A stretch of 64,000 bases of DNA from an uncultured Muribaculaceae bacterium (GCA_910584495.1 CAJUAR010000003.1:17450-81449), one strand, 5' to 3'; counted from the stretch's first letter, positions 52,145 to 62,749 are shown. Program-made: numbers and translations. The notes: a model not told the origin generated them from the sequence alone.

Positions 52145-53818
52145 ATGAAAAAATTTATAGTCAGAACACTGACCTTGACCACACTCTTCGTTGGCTGTCT
52201 GTTCAGCAGCTGTAGCGATGACTACATGGAAGATCTCAATACCGACCCTTCCAAGGCCCCGTCTATCGACCCAAATGCGCAGCTCACCACAGCTCAGTTA
52301 CAAACCTATGGCGATCTCGGAGAAGTAGAGATATACCGTAACTATCACTACGGTTTTACTCAACAGCTCATGGGTTGCTGGAACACTACTAACTATGGTG
52401 GACATCACACCCTCGACAACAATGAAATGTGCCGGATATGGACTTCATTCTATCCTAACGCGATTAAAAATCTGGTTGACGGCATCTATCGCTCTTCAGA
52501 TGACGCAACAAAGAGCAACATAAACGCAGCACTTCGCATTTATCGTGTATATATGATGTCGCTGATTACTGATGTATATGGCGATTGTCCTTATTCTGAG
52601 GCTGGTCTTGGATTCCTTGATGAGAAGTATAATCCCCGTTATGACACTCAGGAAGAAATATATTCCGATTTCTTTGTGGAATTGAAGGCCGCTGCTTCTC
52701 AGTTGTCAAATGCCGGAGATCGTCTCTCCGGAGATTTGATTTTCGGCGGAGATATCAACAAATGGAAAAAGTTTGCCAACTCTCTCCGCATGCGATATGC
52801 CATGCGTATATCCAACGTCGCTCCGGACAAGGCGCGTCTTGAATTCGAGGATGCGATAAATTCTGACGGAGGAATAATGTCATCGGCCGGTGATGACGCC
52901 CTTATCAAATATATGGATGTCGCTTTCAGTTTCGGGCAGGAATCATATAGCGATTATCGAGGGAACGCCATGAGCCAGCTTTGGTTCGGCAATGACCCTG
53001 CAAACAATCCGTCGTATATCTGTTCTACTTTCTTCAATCAACTCAAAGACAACAACGATCCCCGCTGCTACCAGATATGCAGATTTTACTATGATGGACT
53101 GATGTCTGCCACCAAGACCGACGGAAGAATTGACTTGACCGACGAAATTATTTCTAAAGGAATCAAGATGGAGCCTTGCGATCCGGGTACTTATTCCTGG
53201 GACAATTGGCCGGCAGGTTATAAAAGTGACATACTTTCAGAAATGGCTGAGAACAATCCTTCGATCGACCCCAATGTGGCCCGTGAAGTTCGCCCCAAAT
53301 TAGCGTCTGCATTTCTTAAAGGCGATTGCCCCGGTGTGGTAATGACGTATGCCGAAGTAAATTTCTTACTTGCCGAAGCAAGCTTAAACGGTTGGACTAC
53401 CAACGACAATGCGGAGAACTATTATAAAAAAGGTGTCAGAGCCGCAATGGATTTCCTCGCTGACAACTACGATACGGAAATAGTCTCATCAGAAGAATTT
53501 GAAACCTATATGGCGGCAAATCCTTTTGGATATACCACCGAACAAAAGAGAGTAAACATCAACACTCAGGCATGGATTCATCATTTCACAAATCCTAACG
53601 AATGTTGGGCTAATCTAAGACGCTCCGGCTTCCCCAGACTTAAATCACCTGAGGCATACGGGCAAGGGGCCTTTCTGACAGGCGGTGTGGAAATCCCGGT
53701 CCGTCTATGCTACCCTGTTCTTGAATCATCATACAACAAGCAGGGATATGACGAAGCTCTTAACCGTATGGGTGGAAGCAATAGCTGGAATATACCCTTA
53801 TGGTGGGATGTCAACTGA
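52145..53818 (+). CDS. SusD/RagB-family glycan-binding lipoprotein
   Basis: A 557-aa surface lipoprotein (lipobox CLFSSC). The N-terminus DDYMEDLNTDPSKAP and the TPR-like helical body (VYMMSLITDVYGDCPYSEA, WKKFANSLRMRYAMRIS) and the C-terminal block NPNECWANLRRSGFPRL place it in the SusD-like/RagB group (the SusD-like_2 type). It caps the SusC barrel and binds the glycan. It starts 12 bases after SusC. Confidence 0.95.
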   Translation: MKKFIVRTLTLTTLFVGCLFSSCSDDYMEDLNTDPSKAPSIDPNAQLTTAQLQTYGDLGEVEIYRNYHYGFTQQLMGCWNTTNYGGHHTLDNNEMCRIWTSFYPNAIKNLVDGIYRSSDDATKSNINAALRIYRVYMMSLITDVYGDCPYSEAGLGFLDEKYNPRYDTQEEIYSDFFVELKAAASQLSNAGDRLSGDLIFGGDINKWKKFANSLRMRYAMRISNVAPDKARLEFEDAINSDGGIMSSAGDDALIKYMDVAFSFGQESYSDYRGNAMSQLWFGNDPANNPSYICSTFFNQLKDNNDPRCYQICRFYYDGLMSATKTDGRIDLTDEIISKGIKMEPCDPGTYSWDNWPAGYKSDILSEMAENNPSIDPNVAREVRPKLASAFLKGDCPGVVMTYAEVNFLLAEASLNGWTTNDNAENYYKKGVRAAMDFLADNYDTEIVSSEEFETYMAANPFGYTTEQKRVNINTQAWIHHFTNPNECWANLRRSGFPRLKSPEAYGQGAFLTGGVEIPVRLCYPVLESSYNKQGYDEALNRMGGSNSWNIPLWWDVN

Positions 53819-53842
53819 TAATAACCAATAATATAGAACGCA

Positions 53843-55087
53843 ATGAAATCAATATATAAAAGTTTGCTTCTTTTGCCGGTACTCGCATTTGTGATGGCTG
53901 GATGCAGCAGCGATGAACCTTTCTCGGTCGTAACAGAAAATGACGAACCTCACATCTTGGATCCGATATTTCCCGACAAGGTGAACCAACAGCTCCCTGT
54001 TGTGGCAAATATCACCAGAAACGAAAATTTCAAGATGTCTCTCACTGTTACTCCTTCACAAAGCACCGAAGTCGATTGGTTTATCGATGGCGAAAAGGTT
54101 GCTACCGGTACTGAAATTGATATTCCTCTTCTGGCCGGTTCATATCAGATGAAAGTGACGGCGACAACTACCGCCGGTAAGTCAACCTACCGTGAAGGAA
54201 TTGTCAATGTCTCAACACTTGAGGGAGATCCCTGGGCAACGAATGTAAACTTCGAACGCATAATAGCCCCAGGAAGTATCGCTAATCTTTACGGGGACAA
54301 TCTTCAGAAAGTTAAATCCATGCGAATCGGTAATACTGAGGTCCCCTCCGTGACTTACAACTCCGAAGACGGTTCCCTGTCATACTCGGTTCCCTCTTCA
54401 TTGGAAAATGGTACAATGCGAGTGATTCTAATCGATGCCGAAGGTATGGAATATGGTGCCAATACCGTGACTGTAAGCTCTTCGCCGCTTGTAACTTCCG
54501 GGGCCGACCGTATGACTTCCGGAACAAGATGCAGCCTCACGGGAATTAATCTGGACCAGATATCCAAATTGACACTCGGTGGTCAGAATCTTGAAATTGT
54601 GGAGCGTTCAGCATCGGAAATTACTGTAGATTGTCCTGCGCTTGAAGACGGCGAGTATATTCTTACCGGCGTATCCAATCAGGGAACTGTGCAGTTCTTC
54701 ATCGATGGAGCAGTGAAAGATGAAGTCACCGTGATAGTGACCTCGCAACAAACTATCTGGACAGGACATCACTATGTGTCGTGGGATTTACCCGACGATA
54801 ATCCGAACAAGACTTTCAATCTTATTCCTTCCGATGTGTTCGCTTCTATGAAACCCGGAAGCATAATGACGATTCATTATTCCATAGAACCTTCGGCAGA
54901 ATATCATCAGCTTCGAACAGCAACATGTTGGTGGAACGACCTGCCCGGTACATCCGTTATCGAATTTCAGGAAAATGGAAGTAAGGAAGTAGTGATGTCG
55001 GCCGATGTTTTAGCTGCAATCGCTGAGCAAGGAGGCTTCCTCTGCGTGGGACATGGTTACTATGTGGATCTTGTAACATTACGATAA
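53843..55087 (+). CDS. Surface glycan-binding lipoprotein (IPT/TIG domains)
   Basis: A 414-aa lipoprotein (lipobox FVMAGC). Residues about 45-130 look like an Ig/PKD-type domain (VDWFIDGEKVATGTEIDIP, YQMKVTATTTAGKSTY), followed by two IPT/TIG-like domains (FERIIAPGSIANLYGDNLQK; TSGTRCSLTGINLDQISKLTLGGQ) and a C-terminal beta-rich domain with aromatic residues (WTGHHYVSWDLPDDNP, ATCWWNDLPG) suited to glycan binding. Position and architecture match the SGBP-B proteins of beta-glucan PULs. Exact ligand not readable. Confidence 0.85.
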   Translation: MKSIYKSLLLLPVLAFVMAGCSSDEPFSVVTENDEPHILDPIFPDKVNQQLPVVANITRNENFKMSLTVTPSQSTEVDWFIDGEKVATGTEIDIPLLAGSYQMKVTATTTAGKSTYREGIVNVSTLEGDPWATNVNFERIIAPGSIANLYGDNLQKVKSMRIGNTEVPSVTYNSEDGSLSYSVPSSLENGTMRVILIDAEGMEYGANTVTVSSSPLVTSGADRMTSGTRCSLTGINLDQISKLTLGGQNLEIVERSASEITVDCPALEDGEYILTGVSNQGTVQFFIDGAVKDEVTVIVTSQQTIWTGHHYVSWDLPDDNPNKTFNLIPSDVFASMKPGSIMTIHYSIEPSAEYHQLRTATCWWNDLPGTSVIEFQENGSKEVVMSADVLAAIAEQGGFLCVGHGYYVDLVTLR

Positions 55088-55090
55088 ATA

Positions 55091-57412
55091 ATGAAAAGAT
55101 ATATTGCAACAACATCAATGTTTGTTTCGGCGGTCTGCTTTTTGCAGGCCTCCGGAACGGCTTTGCCCAAAGATGCCGGGTTAGAGGCGAAAGTCGATGC
55201 TACTCTTTCGAGGATGACGCTTGATGAAAAAATCGGCCAGATGACGGAGCTTTCAATCGATGTGCTTGGAAGCTGGAAGGATAATGAGTTTTTCCTTGAT
55301 CCGGAGAAACTTCACGAAGCAATTGCCGTCTATAAAGTCGGTTCAATTCTCAATGCGCCCGGTGGTCCAACGGCACAGACACCGGAAAAATGGGAGCAGA
55401 TTATCAGTCAGATACAGGACATTTCAATGAAAGAAATCGGCATCCCTTGTATCTATGGACTTGACCAGAATCATGGTACTACTTATACACTTGGTGGCGT
55501 ATTGTTTCCCCAAAACATTAATGTGGGAGCATCCTTCAATCCGGAAATAGCCCGGCAAGCCGCTGAAATTACCGCCTATGAAACCAGAGCTGCGAATTGT
55601 CCGTGGACATATTCGCCGACTGTTGACCTTACAAGAGATCCCCGCTGGAGCCGTGTATGGGAAAATTTCGGAGAAGACCCTCTGGTCAATGCCATTATGG
55701 GCGCTAATCAAATAATAGGATTCCAGGGAGATAATCCCAACCAGGTGGGACCTCATAAAGTTGCCACATCGGTAAAGCATTATCTCGGATATGGCGCACC
55801 CCGGACAGGTAAGGACCGGACGCCCGCATATATATCGCCCTCTGATTTGCGTGAAAAATTCTTTGAGCCTTACCGTGCCTGCATCGAAGCTGGCGCATTG
55901 ACGGTGATGGTCAACAGCGGTTCAATTAACGGCCGACCGGTTCATGCCAATAATGAGCTTCTGACAAAGTGGTTGAAAGAAGATTTGAACTGGGATGGCA
56001 TGATAGTGACAGACTGGGCGGATATAAACAACCTTTATACACGTGAATATATTGCAGCCGACAAGAAGGAAGCCATTGAAATAGCCATCAATGCCGGTAT
56101 AGATATGTCAATGGAACCGTATGACTTGAATTTCTGCACTCTGTTGAAAGAGCTTGTCAGTGAAGGTCGGGTGTCAATGGAACGCATCGACGATGCAACC
56201 CGTCGCATTCTCCGCTTGAAATATCGCCTCGGGCTTTTTGAAACTCCAAATACATTCCATAAAGATTATCCTGAATTTGCATCGGCAAAACATGAGAATA
56301 TTGCCCTGAAATCAGCTGAGGAGTCAATAATCCTGCTTAAAAACCACAATGATATTCTCCCGTTGGAAAAAGGGGTGAAGATACTGGTCACGGGCCCGAA
56401 TGCCAATTCCATGCGTTGTCTTAACGGTGGATGGAGTTATTCCTGGCAAGGTCATCTCACCGATCGTTTTGCTTCGAAGTACAATACTATATATGAAGCC
56501 GTTTGTAATAAGTTCGGTAATGAGAATATTGTCCTTGAACAGGGTGTGACCTATCTTCCCGAAGGTGCATATTATGAAGAGAACGTTCCTGAGATTGATA
56601 AAGCCGTAGCTGCTGCCGGTGATGCCGATGTTATCTTGGCATGCATAGGCGAAAATTCTTATTGTGAGACCCCCGGAAATCTCTCGGACCTCGTACTGTC
56701 TGAGAATCAACGTAATCTGGTTAAAGCACTCGCCGCTACAGGCAAGCCCGTTGTCCTTGTAATAAATGGCGGTCGTCCACGAATCATTAATGATATAGAG
56801 CCCCTTGCTGACGGCATTATCAATGTGCTTCTTCCCGGCAATTTTGGAGGAGATGCCCTCGCAAATATATTGGCAGGGGATACTAATCCAAGTGCCAAAA
56901 TGCCCTATACCTATCCGAAGAATCAAGCCGAATTGACTACTTATGATTATAGGGTGAGTGAGGAAATGGATAAAATGGAAGGGGCATACGACTATGACGC
57001 TGTCGTGTCCGTTCAATGGCCTTTCGGTTATGGATTGAGCTACACAACATTCAAGTATGGCAATTTCAAATGTTCACAGAACGAATTCGATGCCGACAAC
57101 GATTTGGTATTTACCATTGATGTCACCAATACAGGCGCAAAAGCCGGCAAGGAGGTCGTAATGCTATTCAGTAGAGATATGGTTGCTTCGCTCACTCCCG
57201 ACAATCGCAGATTGCGCGCTTTCAAAAAAGTTGAATTGCAGCCTGGTGAAACTAAATCTGTTTCCCTGCCCATCAAAGCCGCCGACTTGGCTTTTGTAGA
57301 TTCAGATGGCAAATGGACACTTGAAAAGGGTGACTTCCGGATGCAAGCCGGAACAGAGGTTATGACTATACAGTGTAATGAAACACATAAATGGGATACA
57401 CCCAATAAGTAA
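55091..57412 (+). CDS. Glycoside hydrolase family 3 beta-glucosidase
   Basis: A 773-aa enzyme with an N-terminal signal region ([17 protein letters not shown]). The (beta/alpha)8 domain has [13 protein letters not shown] and nucleophile Asp308 in [10 protein letters not shown]. The alpha/beta sandwich follows ([25 protein letters not shown]), then the C-terminal fibronectin-III-like domain ([40 protein letters not shown]). It would release glucose from imported beta-gluco-oligosaccharides in the periplasm. It starts 3 bases after the binding protein and ends the PUL. Confidence 0.95.
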   Translation: MKRYIATTSMFVSAVCFLQASGTALPKDAGLEAKVDATLSRMTLDEKIGQMTELSIDVLGSWKDNEFFLDPEKLHEAIAVYKVGSILNAPGGPTAQTPEKWEQIISQIQDISMKEIGIPCIYGLDQNHGTTYTLGGVLFPQNINVGASFNPEIARQAAEITAYETRAANCPWTYSPTVDLTRDPRWSRVWENFGEDPLVNAIMGANQIIGFQGDNPNQVGPHKVATSVKHYLGYGAPRTGKDRTPAYISPSDLREKFFEPYRACIEAGALTVMVNSGSINGRPVHANNELLTKWLKEDLNWDGMIVTDWADINNLYTREYIAADKKEAIEIAINAGIDMSMEPYDLNFCTLLKELVSEGRVSMERIDDATRRILRLKYRLGLFETPNTFHKDYPEFASAKHENIALKSAEESIILLKNHNDILPLEKGVKILVTGPNANSMRCLNGGWSYSWQGHLTDRFASKYNTIYEAVCNKFGNENIVLEQGVTYLPEGAYYEENVPEIDKAVAAAGDADVILACIGENSYCETPGNLSDLVLSENQRNLVKALAATGKPVVLVINGGRPRIINDIEPLADGIINVLLPGNFGGDALANILAGDTNPSAKMPYTYPKNQAELTTYDYRVSEEMDKMEGAYDYDAVVSVQWPFGYGLSYTTFKYGNFKCSQNEFDADNDLVFTIDVTNTGAKAGKEVVMLFSRDMVASLTPDNRRLRAFKKVELQPGETKSVSLPIKAADLAFVDSDGKWTLEKGDFRMQAGTEVMTIQCNETHKWDTPNK

Positions 57413-57442
57413 TAAAATTCAAAGGTAAAGAATTTGTATTGA

Positions 57443-57480
57443 AAGGAGACTTGTCGAAATTGATATAGACAGGTCTCCTT
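57443..57480. terminator. Hairpin between the PUL and the phoH operon
   Basis: AAGGAGAC and GTCTCCTT form the outer stem, continued by TGTC/GACA; CTCTTTTTATTT follows on the plus strand. It lies between convergent units and probably ends the GH3 transcript. Confidence 0.7.
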
Positions 57481-57492
57481 CTCTTTTTATTT

Positions 57493-57966
57493 CTATTTGA
57501 CGAAAAGGGTGTCAATAGCTATGGCTACGTCGTAGGGCGTGGCTTGCTCGGCGCGGCGGGGAACAGCGGAGCGGACATAATAGAACGACTGCTGGCTGTC
57601 CCACGAGGGGAAGCTGAGCTGACGCGTCTCGCCGGCAGGGATGTCGGAGACAATGTTTCGCTTTGCCTGGTGAAGCTGGCGTCGGTCGGAGTCATAATAG
57701 TTGATGGTGATTGCAATGCCGCAGACTGTCTGCTTGGCATTGTTGGTGGCAAAGAACGATTCGCGGCGGCTCCGAAGCGGTTTGTCGTAGCCGTTGATGT
57801 CCACGGTGTGTGGCGTGGGGGCTACAATAGTGTCGATGTCGGCCGTTGCTGCCGATGTTGCTTGCGGGGCTTCGGCGGCCGTTTTGAGGCCTTTGCGACT
57901 TGTGCGCTGGGCCGAGAGTGGCAGCAGCAACATAGCGGCGGCAGCGAGGATGAGGATTCGTTTCAT
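57493..57966 (-). CDS. Small exported protein, function unknown
   Basis: A 157-aa protein with signal peptide (ILILAAAAMLLLPLSAQ), a low-complexity Ala/Thr linker, and a beta-rich domain with NAKQTVCGIAITINYYDSDRRQLH and IPAGETRQLSFPSWDSQQSFYYVRS, the look of an FxLYD-like Ig fold. No firm family. It overlaps the upstream gene by 4 bases and is the last gene of the minus-strand operon. Confidence 0.7.
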   Translation of the reverse strand: MKRILILAAAAMLLLPLSAQRTSRKGLKTAAEAPQATSAATADIDTIVAPTPHTVDINGYDKPLRSRRESFFATNNAKQTVCGIAITINYYDSDRRQLHQAKRNIVSDIPAGETRQLSFPSWDSQQSFYYVRSAVPRRAEQATPYDVAIAIDTLFVK

Positions 57967-58496
57967 AATTCGGTGATAAAAGTGACAGGCGAGGCATCGA
58001 TGCGCACAGCTCCGTCGATATCGTCGGGACGCGTGTCGGTTTTACTGATGGATGTGCGGAAGAGATAGGGCATGATGCGCATAAGGTTCACTCGCCACGA
58101 CCGTTTGTAGGGCTTGAAGGAAATACGTCGGCCGTCGGTCGAAAATTCAAGGCGGAAACGGAATTTCTTTGTGCCGGCAATGTTGCGACCTCCGCGGTGG
58201 TCAATGCCCATTGTAGCATCAAACACAAAAGGCTGTCCGGCAGGACGCATGGTGCCGAAGGGTGTGCCCGAGGGCACCGACAGGTCGGGCGACCATAGGA
58301 GTGTGAGGGCATATTCCTCGTTGATGGCCGGCATGGGCGCAATGGAAAAAACGGCCCCGCTGTCGGTCATGCGGTAAACACCCTCGAGCATGGCTGTGCC
58401 AGCGGTATCGGCATATACAATCAAGGGCTGCGCATGGCATGCCAAGGACAAAGCCATCAATGTCCAAAGCACAACGTAACGCAGCCTGCATGTCAT
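57963..58496 (-). CDS. Exported protein, function unknown
   Basis: A 177-aa protein with signal peptide (VVLWTLMALSLACHA). The body is beta-rich with Arg-rich segments (KKFRFRLEFSTDGRRISFKPYKRSWRV) and no recognised domain. It overlaps its neighbours on both sides by 4 bases, which indicates coupled translation with the DUF3078 protein upstream and the small protein downstream. A shared envelope function is plausible. Confidence 0.65.
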   Translation of the reverse strand: MTCRLRYVVLWTLMALSLACHAQPLIVYADTAGTAMLEGVYRMTDSGAVFSIAPMPAINEEYALTLLWSPDLSVPSGTPFGTMRPAGQPFVFDATMGIDHRGGRNIAGTKKFRFRLEFSTDGRRISFKPYKRSWRVNLMRIMPYLFRTSISKTDTRPDDIDGAVRIDASPVTFITEL

Positions 58497-59827
58497 ATTG
58501 TCGAGAATTTATAGGACAGGCCCACCGAAATCACCTCTTTGAGCTGCAGCTTGTGCCAGTCGCCGTCGCGAGAAGTCGAGCTGTCGTAGCGAGCATGAAC
58601 GTTGATTTGCGTGGCAAGGAAACGGTTGATTTCAAAGTTAAAACGGTTCTCCCAGTCGGCTTGGGCGGTGTCGTAGTCGGTGAAGGCAAACAGACGCGAG
58701 CTCCAGGTAATGTTCCATGCCAGGCGGACAAAGGCCCTCACCTCGGCACTCGAACCGAAACTGTGGAGGGTCTTGCGCCCCTCTTTGATGTTATATTTCT
58801 GAGGATTGATTTCGGTGTTGATGCATGTTTTGAGCGAGTAGGAGAGGGGGGCCAGCGAAGCGTCGATGGTGAAGCTTTTCTTGGCGTTGGCCCAGTTGTA
58901 GGTCATACCGATACCGGCCGTAAGCTCGCCGGGCGACATAAATGCCGAGCGGAGCTCTCGCGAGTTGGCGGCGTAGGAGTTGAAGAGCTGTGTCTTGAAT
59001 TGGCCTGTGAACGAATAGTACCAATGTTTGAGGGCCCTGATACCGAATGTTGTGTTGACCTGCAAAAGGTCGTCGGAAATGTTATAGCCATGTATGCTGT
59101 CGTCGGGAGCATTATTCATGCCCAGCTTGTACTGCGCCGTGGTTTCGAAGAGAAGGTTAGGATGGTACTTGGTGTTGAGCTTCACATTGTAGAAAAGCTG
59201 TGCGAGCATGTTCAGGTTATTGTTGCCGCCCTGATACCAGTTAGGCGAAATGTAGGCTTGCGAGAACTGCAGAGATGCCGAGAAAGCGCGAATCCAGTGG
59301 CGGCGTTCCACCAGCTGTTCGGAGAGGGTTTCGGAGGCATCGGCATTGACTTTGAGCTGGCCTATCTCAATTTTGTGCTCGGTGGGGTCGATTACAGCAT
59401 GGAAGCGTTTAGGAGCCTCGGGCAACAGGGCCACATTGTAGCGAACAATTTCGGGATGATTATAGAAAAGGTCATACTGTATTGCTTTTATGCGGCGGTC
59501 GTTGGCCATCTCGGTCTCAATCCACTCCATGCCTTCGACACCGGAATAGTCCGGATCGAGGAAATATGTGGTGTCGGGAGCAATATAGGTGTTGTAGACA
59601 GCCGGCATGAAGAAAATACGCGGCAGATTGATAGGCGCAATACCTTCGGCGCGAGTGTCGACATAGGTGGTGTCGAGCCACTGGTCGATTTCCCACACCT
59701 CGCGCACACGCAGCAGCGAATCGGCGGTCTCGGCACCTTCTGTAGCCGAGGCTGACGGTTTGTCGGGTGCGGCCGTGGAAGTCACTGCCGCAAACAGTGC
59801 GATAACAGACAGTATGACGTTTTTCAT
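58493..59827 (-). CDS. DUF3078-family outer-membrane protein
   Basis: A 444-aa protein with signal peptide (NVILSVIALFAAVTSTAA). The C-terminal half has alternating beta strands with FSQAYISPNWYQGGNNNLNMLAQL, the DUF3078 hallmark, and ends KEVISVGLSYKFSTI, an outer-membrane barrel ending. The N-terminal 190 residues form an extra soluble region. Function of the family is unknown. Gene order places it after ubiE with a 13-base gap. Confidence 0.85.
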   Translation of the reverse strand: MKNVILSVIALFAAVTSTAAPDKPSASATEGAETADSLLRVREVWEIDQWLDTTYVDTRAEGIAPINLPRIFFMPAVYNTYIAPDTTYFLDPDYSGVEGMEWIETEMANDRRIKAIQYDLFYNHPEIVRYNVALLPEAPKRFHAVIDPTEHKIEIGQLKVNADASETLSEQLVERRHWIRAFSASLQFSQAYISPNWYQGGNNNLNMLAQLFYNVKLNTKYHPNLLFETTAQYKLGMNNAPDDSIHGYNISDDLLQVNTTFGIRALKHWYYSFTGQFKTQLFNSYAANSRELRSAFMSPGELTAGIGMTYNWANAKKSFTIDASLAPLSYSLKTCINTEINPQKYNIKEGRKTLHSFGSSAEVRAFVRLAWNITWSSRLFAFTDYDTAQADWENRFNFEINRFLATQINVHARYDSSTSRDGDWHKLQLKEVISVGLSYKFSTI

Positions 59828-59840
59828 TTTTTATCTTTCG

Positions 59841-60581
59841 TTATAGTGGTCGGTAAGCGGTGTAGAGTGTGCACACACCGGGCATTAGGATTTTGAATGT
59901 GGCACATTCAAAGCCCGCGTCCTTCATTATGCCGAGCATTTCCGCTCCCTGCGGCGCGGCGGCGATGCTTTCGGGAAGATAGGTGTAGGCACGGCTGTCG
60001 CCCGAAACTATACGTCCCACCGCCGGAATGACAGCACGTGTATAGAGGGCATAAAAGGGCTTGATGACAACGTTGACGGGCCGAGAAAGCTCGAGGACGG
60101 CAAGCAGTCCGCCGGGGCGCAGGATGCGCAACATCTCGCGGTAGCCGGCGGCAATGTCGGCGAAATTGCGCACGCCGTAGGCCACAGTCACGGCATCGGT
60201 GCTCATGTCGGGCAGTCCCGTAGCCAGCGAATCGCCTTGTCTGAAAATGATGGAGGGCTTTGGAGTTGTCGCATCGAGGCGCGCCTGCGCTTTGGCAAGC
60301 ATGCCTGGCGAAAGGTCTATGCCTGTAATGCGGCAGTCGTGCATGCGCCGTGCCATGGCGAAAGCCACATCGCCGGTGCCTGTTGCAAGATCCACCACAT
60401 GCGCCGGTTTGGCAGCGGCCACGACGTTGAGAAGACGTCGCAGCCACAGACGGTCCAGCCCCAAGGTCATGGCGCGGTTCATAAAGTCGTAGGCCGGCGC
60501 AATGGCATCGAACATGGCCTGCACCTGCTCGGCTTTACGGCGTCCGTCGCCGTAGGGATTCACACGTTCAACCTCGGGCAT
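59841..60581 (-). CDS. ubiE: Demethylmenaquinone methyltransferase
   Basis: A 246-aa class I SAM methyltransferase for the C-methylation step of menaquinone synthesis (also called menG). The SAM site is VVDLATGTGDVAFAMARR; AYDFMNRAMTLGLDRLWRR-type N-terminus (FMNRAMTLGLDRLWLR), VAYGVRNFADIAAGYREM and LRPGGLLAVLELSRP are family blocks. In this operon it follows purC by 9 bases. Together with the polyprenyl synthase at 7.1-8.1 kb it fits an organism that respires with menaquinone. Confidence 0.94.
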   Translation of the reverse strand: MPEVERVNPYGDGRRKAEQVQAMFDAIAPAYDFMNRAMTLGLDRLWLRRLLNVVAAAKPAHVVDLATGTGDVAFAMARRMHDCRITGIDLSPGMLAKAQARLDATTPKPSIIFRQGDSLATGLPDMSTDAVTVAYGVRNFADIAAGYREMLRILRPGGLLAVLELSRPVNVVIKPFYALYTRAVIPAVGRIVSGDSRAYTYLPESIAAAPQGAEMLGIMKDAGFECATFKILMPGVCTLYTAYRPL

Positions 60582-60590
60582 AGGCTATGT

Positions 60591-61544
60591 TCAACCGAGA
60601 TTGACGTTTGCAAGAAAGTCGAGCACGCCGGTTTCGATACGTTTGTCGGCACCTTCTTCGGCAGCGGGCACAAACTTGCTGCCGGTAAGATGCTCGTAGA
60701 GCTCGATATAGCGTTCGGAGATTGCGCGGCACACTTCGGGTGTCATTTCGGGCACTTTCTGTCCGGGAAGTCCCATGAATCCGTTGTCCATCAGCCATTG
60801 GCGCACAAATTCCTTCGAGAGCTGGCGCTGTGGCTTGCCGGCGGCAAAGAGCTCGGCATAGGTGTCGGCATAGAAGTAGCGCGACGAATCGGGGGTGTGC
60901 ACTTCGTCGATGAGAATCACTTTTCCGTTATGCTTGCCGAATTCATATTTTGTATCGACAAGAATCAGTCCCTTGTCGGCAGCCATTTTCGAGCCTATGG
61001 CAAAGAGACGACGAGTGTAGTCCTTCATCACAGCATAGTCCTCGGCCGAAACAATGCCTTGTGCAATGATTTCTTCCTCGGAGATGTTCTGGTCGTGGCC
61101 TTCATCGGCTTTTGTGGTGGGCGTGATGATGGGTTCGGGCAATTTTTCGTTTTCATGCAGGCCTTCGGGGAGCTTCACACCGCATATTTCGCGAGCTCCG
61201 GCTGCATATTCGCGCCAAGCGCTGCCGGCGATGTAGCCTCGAATAATCATCTCCACACGGAACCCTTCGGCACGCACGCCGGCAGTGACCTGCGGGTCGA
61301 CTTCGGCAAGTTTCCAGTTAGGAATCTCCGCAGAGGTTGCATCGAGGAAGTAGTTCGCTATCTGGTTGAGCACCTGGCCTTTGTGAGGTATGCCCTTGGG
61401 GAGCACAACATCGAAGGCCGAAATGCGGTCGGTGGCCACCATCACAAGGATGTCGGAGCCAATTGAGTAGACATCGCGCACCTTGCCGTGATAGACCGGA
61501 GCGCTCTGATTTGGAAAATGGAAATCCGTAGTTGTCAGGGGCAT
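60591..61544 (-). CDS. purC: SAICAR synthetase (purine synthesis)
   Basis: A 317-aa enzyme joining CAIR and aspartate with ATP to make SAICAR. It has [10 protein letters not shown] (ATP loop), [61 protein letters not shown] and the ending region. The length is that of the longer form (about 300-315 aa, as in yeast ADE1), not the 237-aa E. coli form. It lies 17 bases after phoH. Confidence 0.96.
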   Translation of the reverse strand: MPLTTTDFHFPNQSAPVYHGKVRDVYSIGSDILVMVATDRISAFDVVLPKGIPHKGQVLNQIANYFLDATSAEIPNWKLAEVDPQVTAGVRAEGFRVEMIIRGYIAGSAWREYAAGAREICGVKLPEGLHENEKLPEPIITPTTKADEGHDQNISEEEIIAQGIVSAEDYAVMKDYTRRLFAIGSKMAADKGLILVDTKYEFGKHNGKVILIDEVHTPDSSRYFYADTYAELFAAGKPQRQLSKEFVRQWLMDNGFMGLPGQKVPEMTPEVCRAISERYIELYEHLTGSKFVPAAEEGADKRIETGVLDFLANVNLG

Positions 61545-61561
61545 AGCTATATAGTATTTGT

Positions 61562-62608
61562 TTATGCGCCGGAGGCAGGCTTGCTGCTGTCGGCACCGGT
61601 TGGTTGTATGTTGGTTTCAGGTTGGGTTTCGCGGGCTTTCTGCTCAGCCTCGGCTTTGTGGCGGGCTGCTTCTTCGGCATCGTGGCGTTCGTAGGCTTCG
61701 ACAATACGCTGCACCAGCGAATGGCGAACAATGTCCTTCTTGCCAAATTCCACACGCCCTATGCCGGGCACTCCTTCGAGAATTTTCAGAGCCTCGACCA
61801 GGCCCGACTGGGAGCGCAGAGGCAGGTCGATCTGTGTGGCATCGCCGGTCACTATCATCTTGGCGTTCATGCCCAGTCGGGTGAGGAACATCTTGATTTG
61901 GTGAACGGTGGTGTTCTGGGCCTCGTCGAGCACAATGATGGCATCGTTGAGTGTGCGTCCGCGCATAAAGGCCAAGGGTGCAATCTGAATGACCTTCGTT
62001 TCCATATACTCCTTAAGCTTGACCGATGGAATCATGTCCTCCAGCGCATCGTAGAGGGGCTGGAGATAGGGGTCGATTTTATCCTTCATGTCGCCGGGAA
62101 GGAAACCGAGCTTTTCTCCGGCTTCGACTGCGGGGCGCGAGAGGATTATTTTGCGTGCCTGACGGTTTTTGAGGGCACGCACTGCAAGGGCTATCGCAAT
62201 ATATGTCTTGCCCGTACCGGCGGGGCCGAGGGCAAAAGTAAGGTCGTTGGCAGCAAAGGTGTCGACAAGAAGCTGTTGGTTGGGCGTGCGTGCCGAAATA
62301 GGCTTGCCGTTCATGCCGTAGATAATGGCTCCATCCGTGGATTTCTCGCGGGGAGCATCGCCTTTGACAATGTCGATAATCACCTCCTCGGGCAGTGTGT
62401 TATATTGCTCGGTGTAGCCGCTGAGCTGCTTTATTTTTGCTTCGAAGTCGGCTGTGTCGTGCTCTTCACCAATCACACGAATCACCGAGCCGCGAGCCGA
62501 GATGCGCAACTTGGGATAGAGGTTTTTGATGAGCTGCATGTTGGCGTTGTTCACGCCGTAGAACGACTGCGGATCGACGTTGTCGATAATAACAATTCTT
62601 TCGATCAT
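61562..62608 (-). CDS. PhoH-family ATPase
   Basis: A 348-aa protein from ATG 62608. A small N-terminal KH-like region is followed by the PhoH ATPase: Walker [16 protein letters not shown] near residue 126, [19 protein letters not shown], Walker [12 protein letters not shown] and [11 protein letters not shown]. The tail is Ala/Glu/Thr-rich and disordered. YbeZ/PhoH proteins are linked to RNA metabolism and ribosome maturation together with YbeY, which is not seen here. An in-frame ATG at 62674 lies upstream of the -7 box and was rejected. First gene of the six-gene minus operon. Confidence 0.92.
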   Translation of the reverse strand: MIERIVIIDNVDPQSFYGVNNANMQLIKNLYPKLRISARGSVIRVIGEEHDTADFEAKIKQLSGYTEQYNTLPEEVIIDIVKGDAPREKSTDGAIIYGMNGKPISARTPNQQLLVDTFAANDLTFALGPAGTGKTYIAIALAVRALKNRQARKIILSRPAVEAGEKLGFLPGDMKDKIDPYLQPLYDALEDMIPSVKLKEYMETKVIQIAPLAFMRGRTLNDAIIVLDEAQNTTVHQIKMFLTRLGMNAKMIVTGDATQIDLPLRSQSGLVEALKILEGVPGIGRVEFGKKDIVRHSLVQRIVEAYERHDAEEAARHKAEAEQKARETQPETNIQPTGADSSKPASGA

Positions 62609-62632
62609 GAGTGATGAAGGTGCTTTAGACCG

Positions 62633-62640
62633 CAAAATTA
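62633..62640 (-). promoter_or_regulatory. -7 box of the phoH operon
   Basis: TAATTTTG on the minus strand, 24 bases before the phoH start. No clear TTG at normal distance. Confidence 0.45.
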
Positions 62641-62733
62641 CACAAAATAGCCGACATACGCCACTTTTAGGCACCCCGAAATTTCTTTTGCAACAAGTTT
62701 GGCCGACTTTTACTCAAAGTGCAATGTTTTTAT

Positions 62734-62741
62734 TATATTTG
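62734..62741 (+). promoter_or_regulatory. -7 box of mdh
   Basis: TATATTTG matches TAnnTTTG and gives a leader of about 75 bases before mdh. Confidence 0.45.
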
Positions 62742-62749
62742 TGCCGCAG

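Noticed and set aside
48932..53818. SusC/SusD pair assigned to the sulfatase/GH43 cluster as well
   Set aside because: The pair is contiguous with GH16, the binding protein and GH3, and separated from the sulfatase cluster by the HTCS gene; sharing is not supported by sequence.
58439..59755. 438-codon plus-strand frame over the DUF3078 gene
   Set aside because: The opposite strand has a signal peptide, a barrel ending and tight operon spacing; this frame has none.
60237..61466. 409-codon plus-strand frame over ubiE and purC
   Set aside because: Shadow of two unmistakable enzymes on the minus strand.
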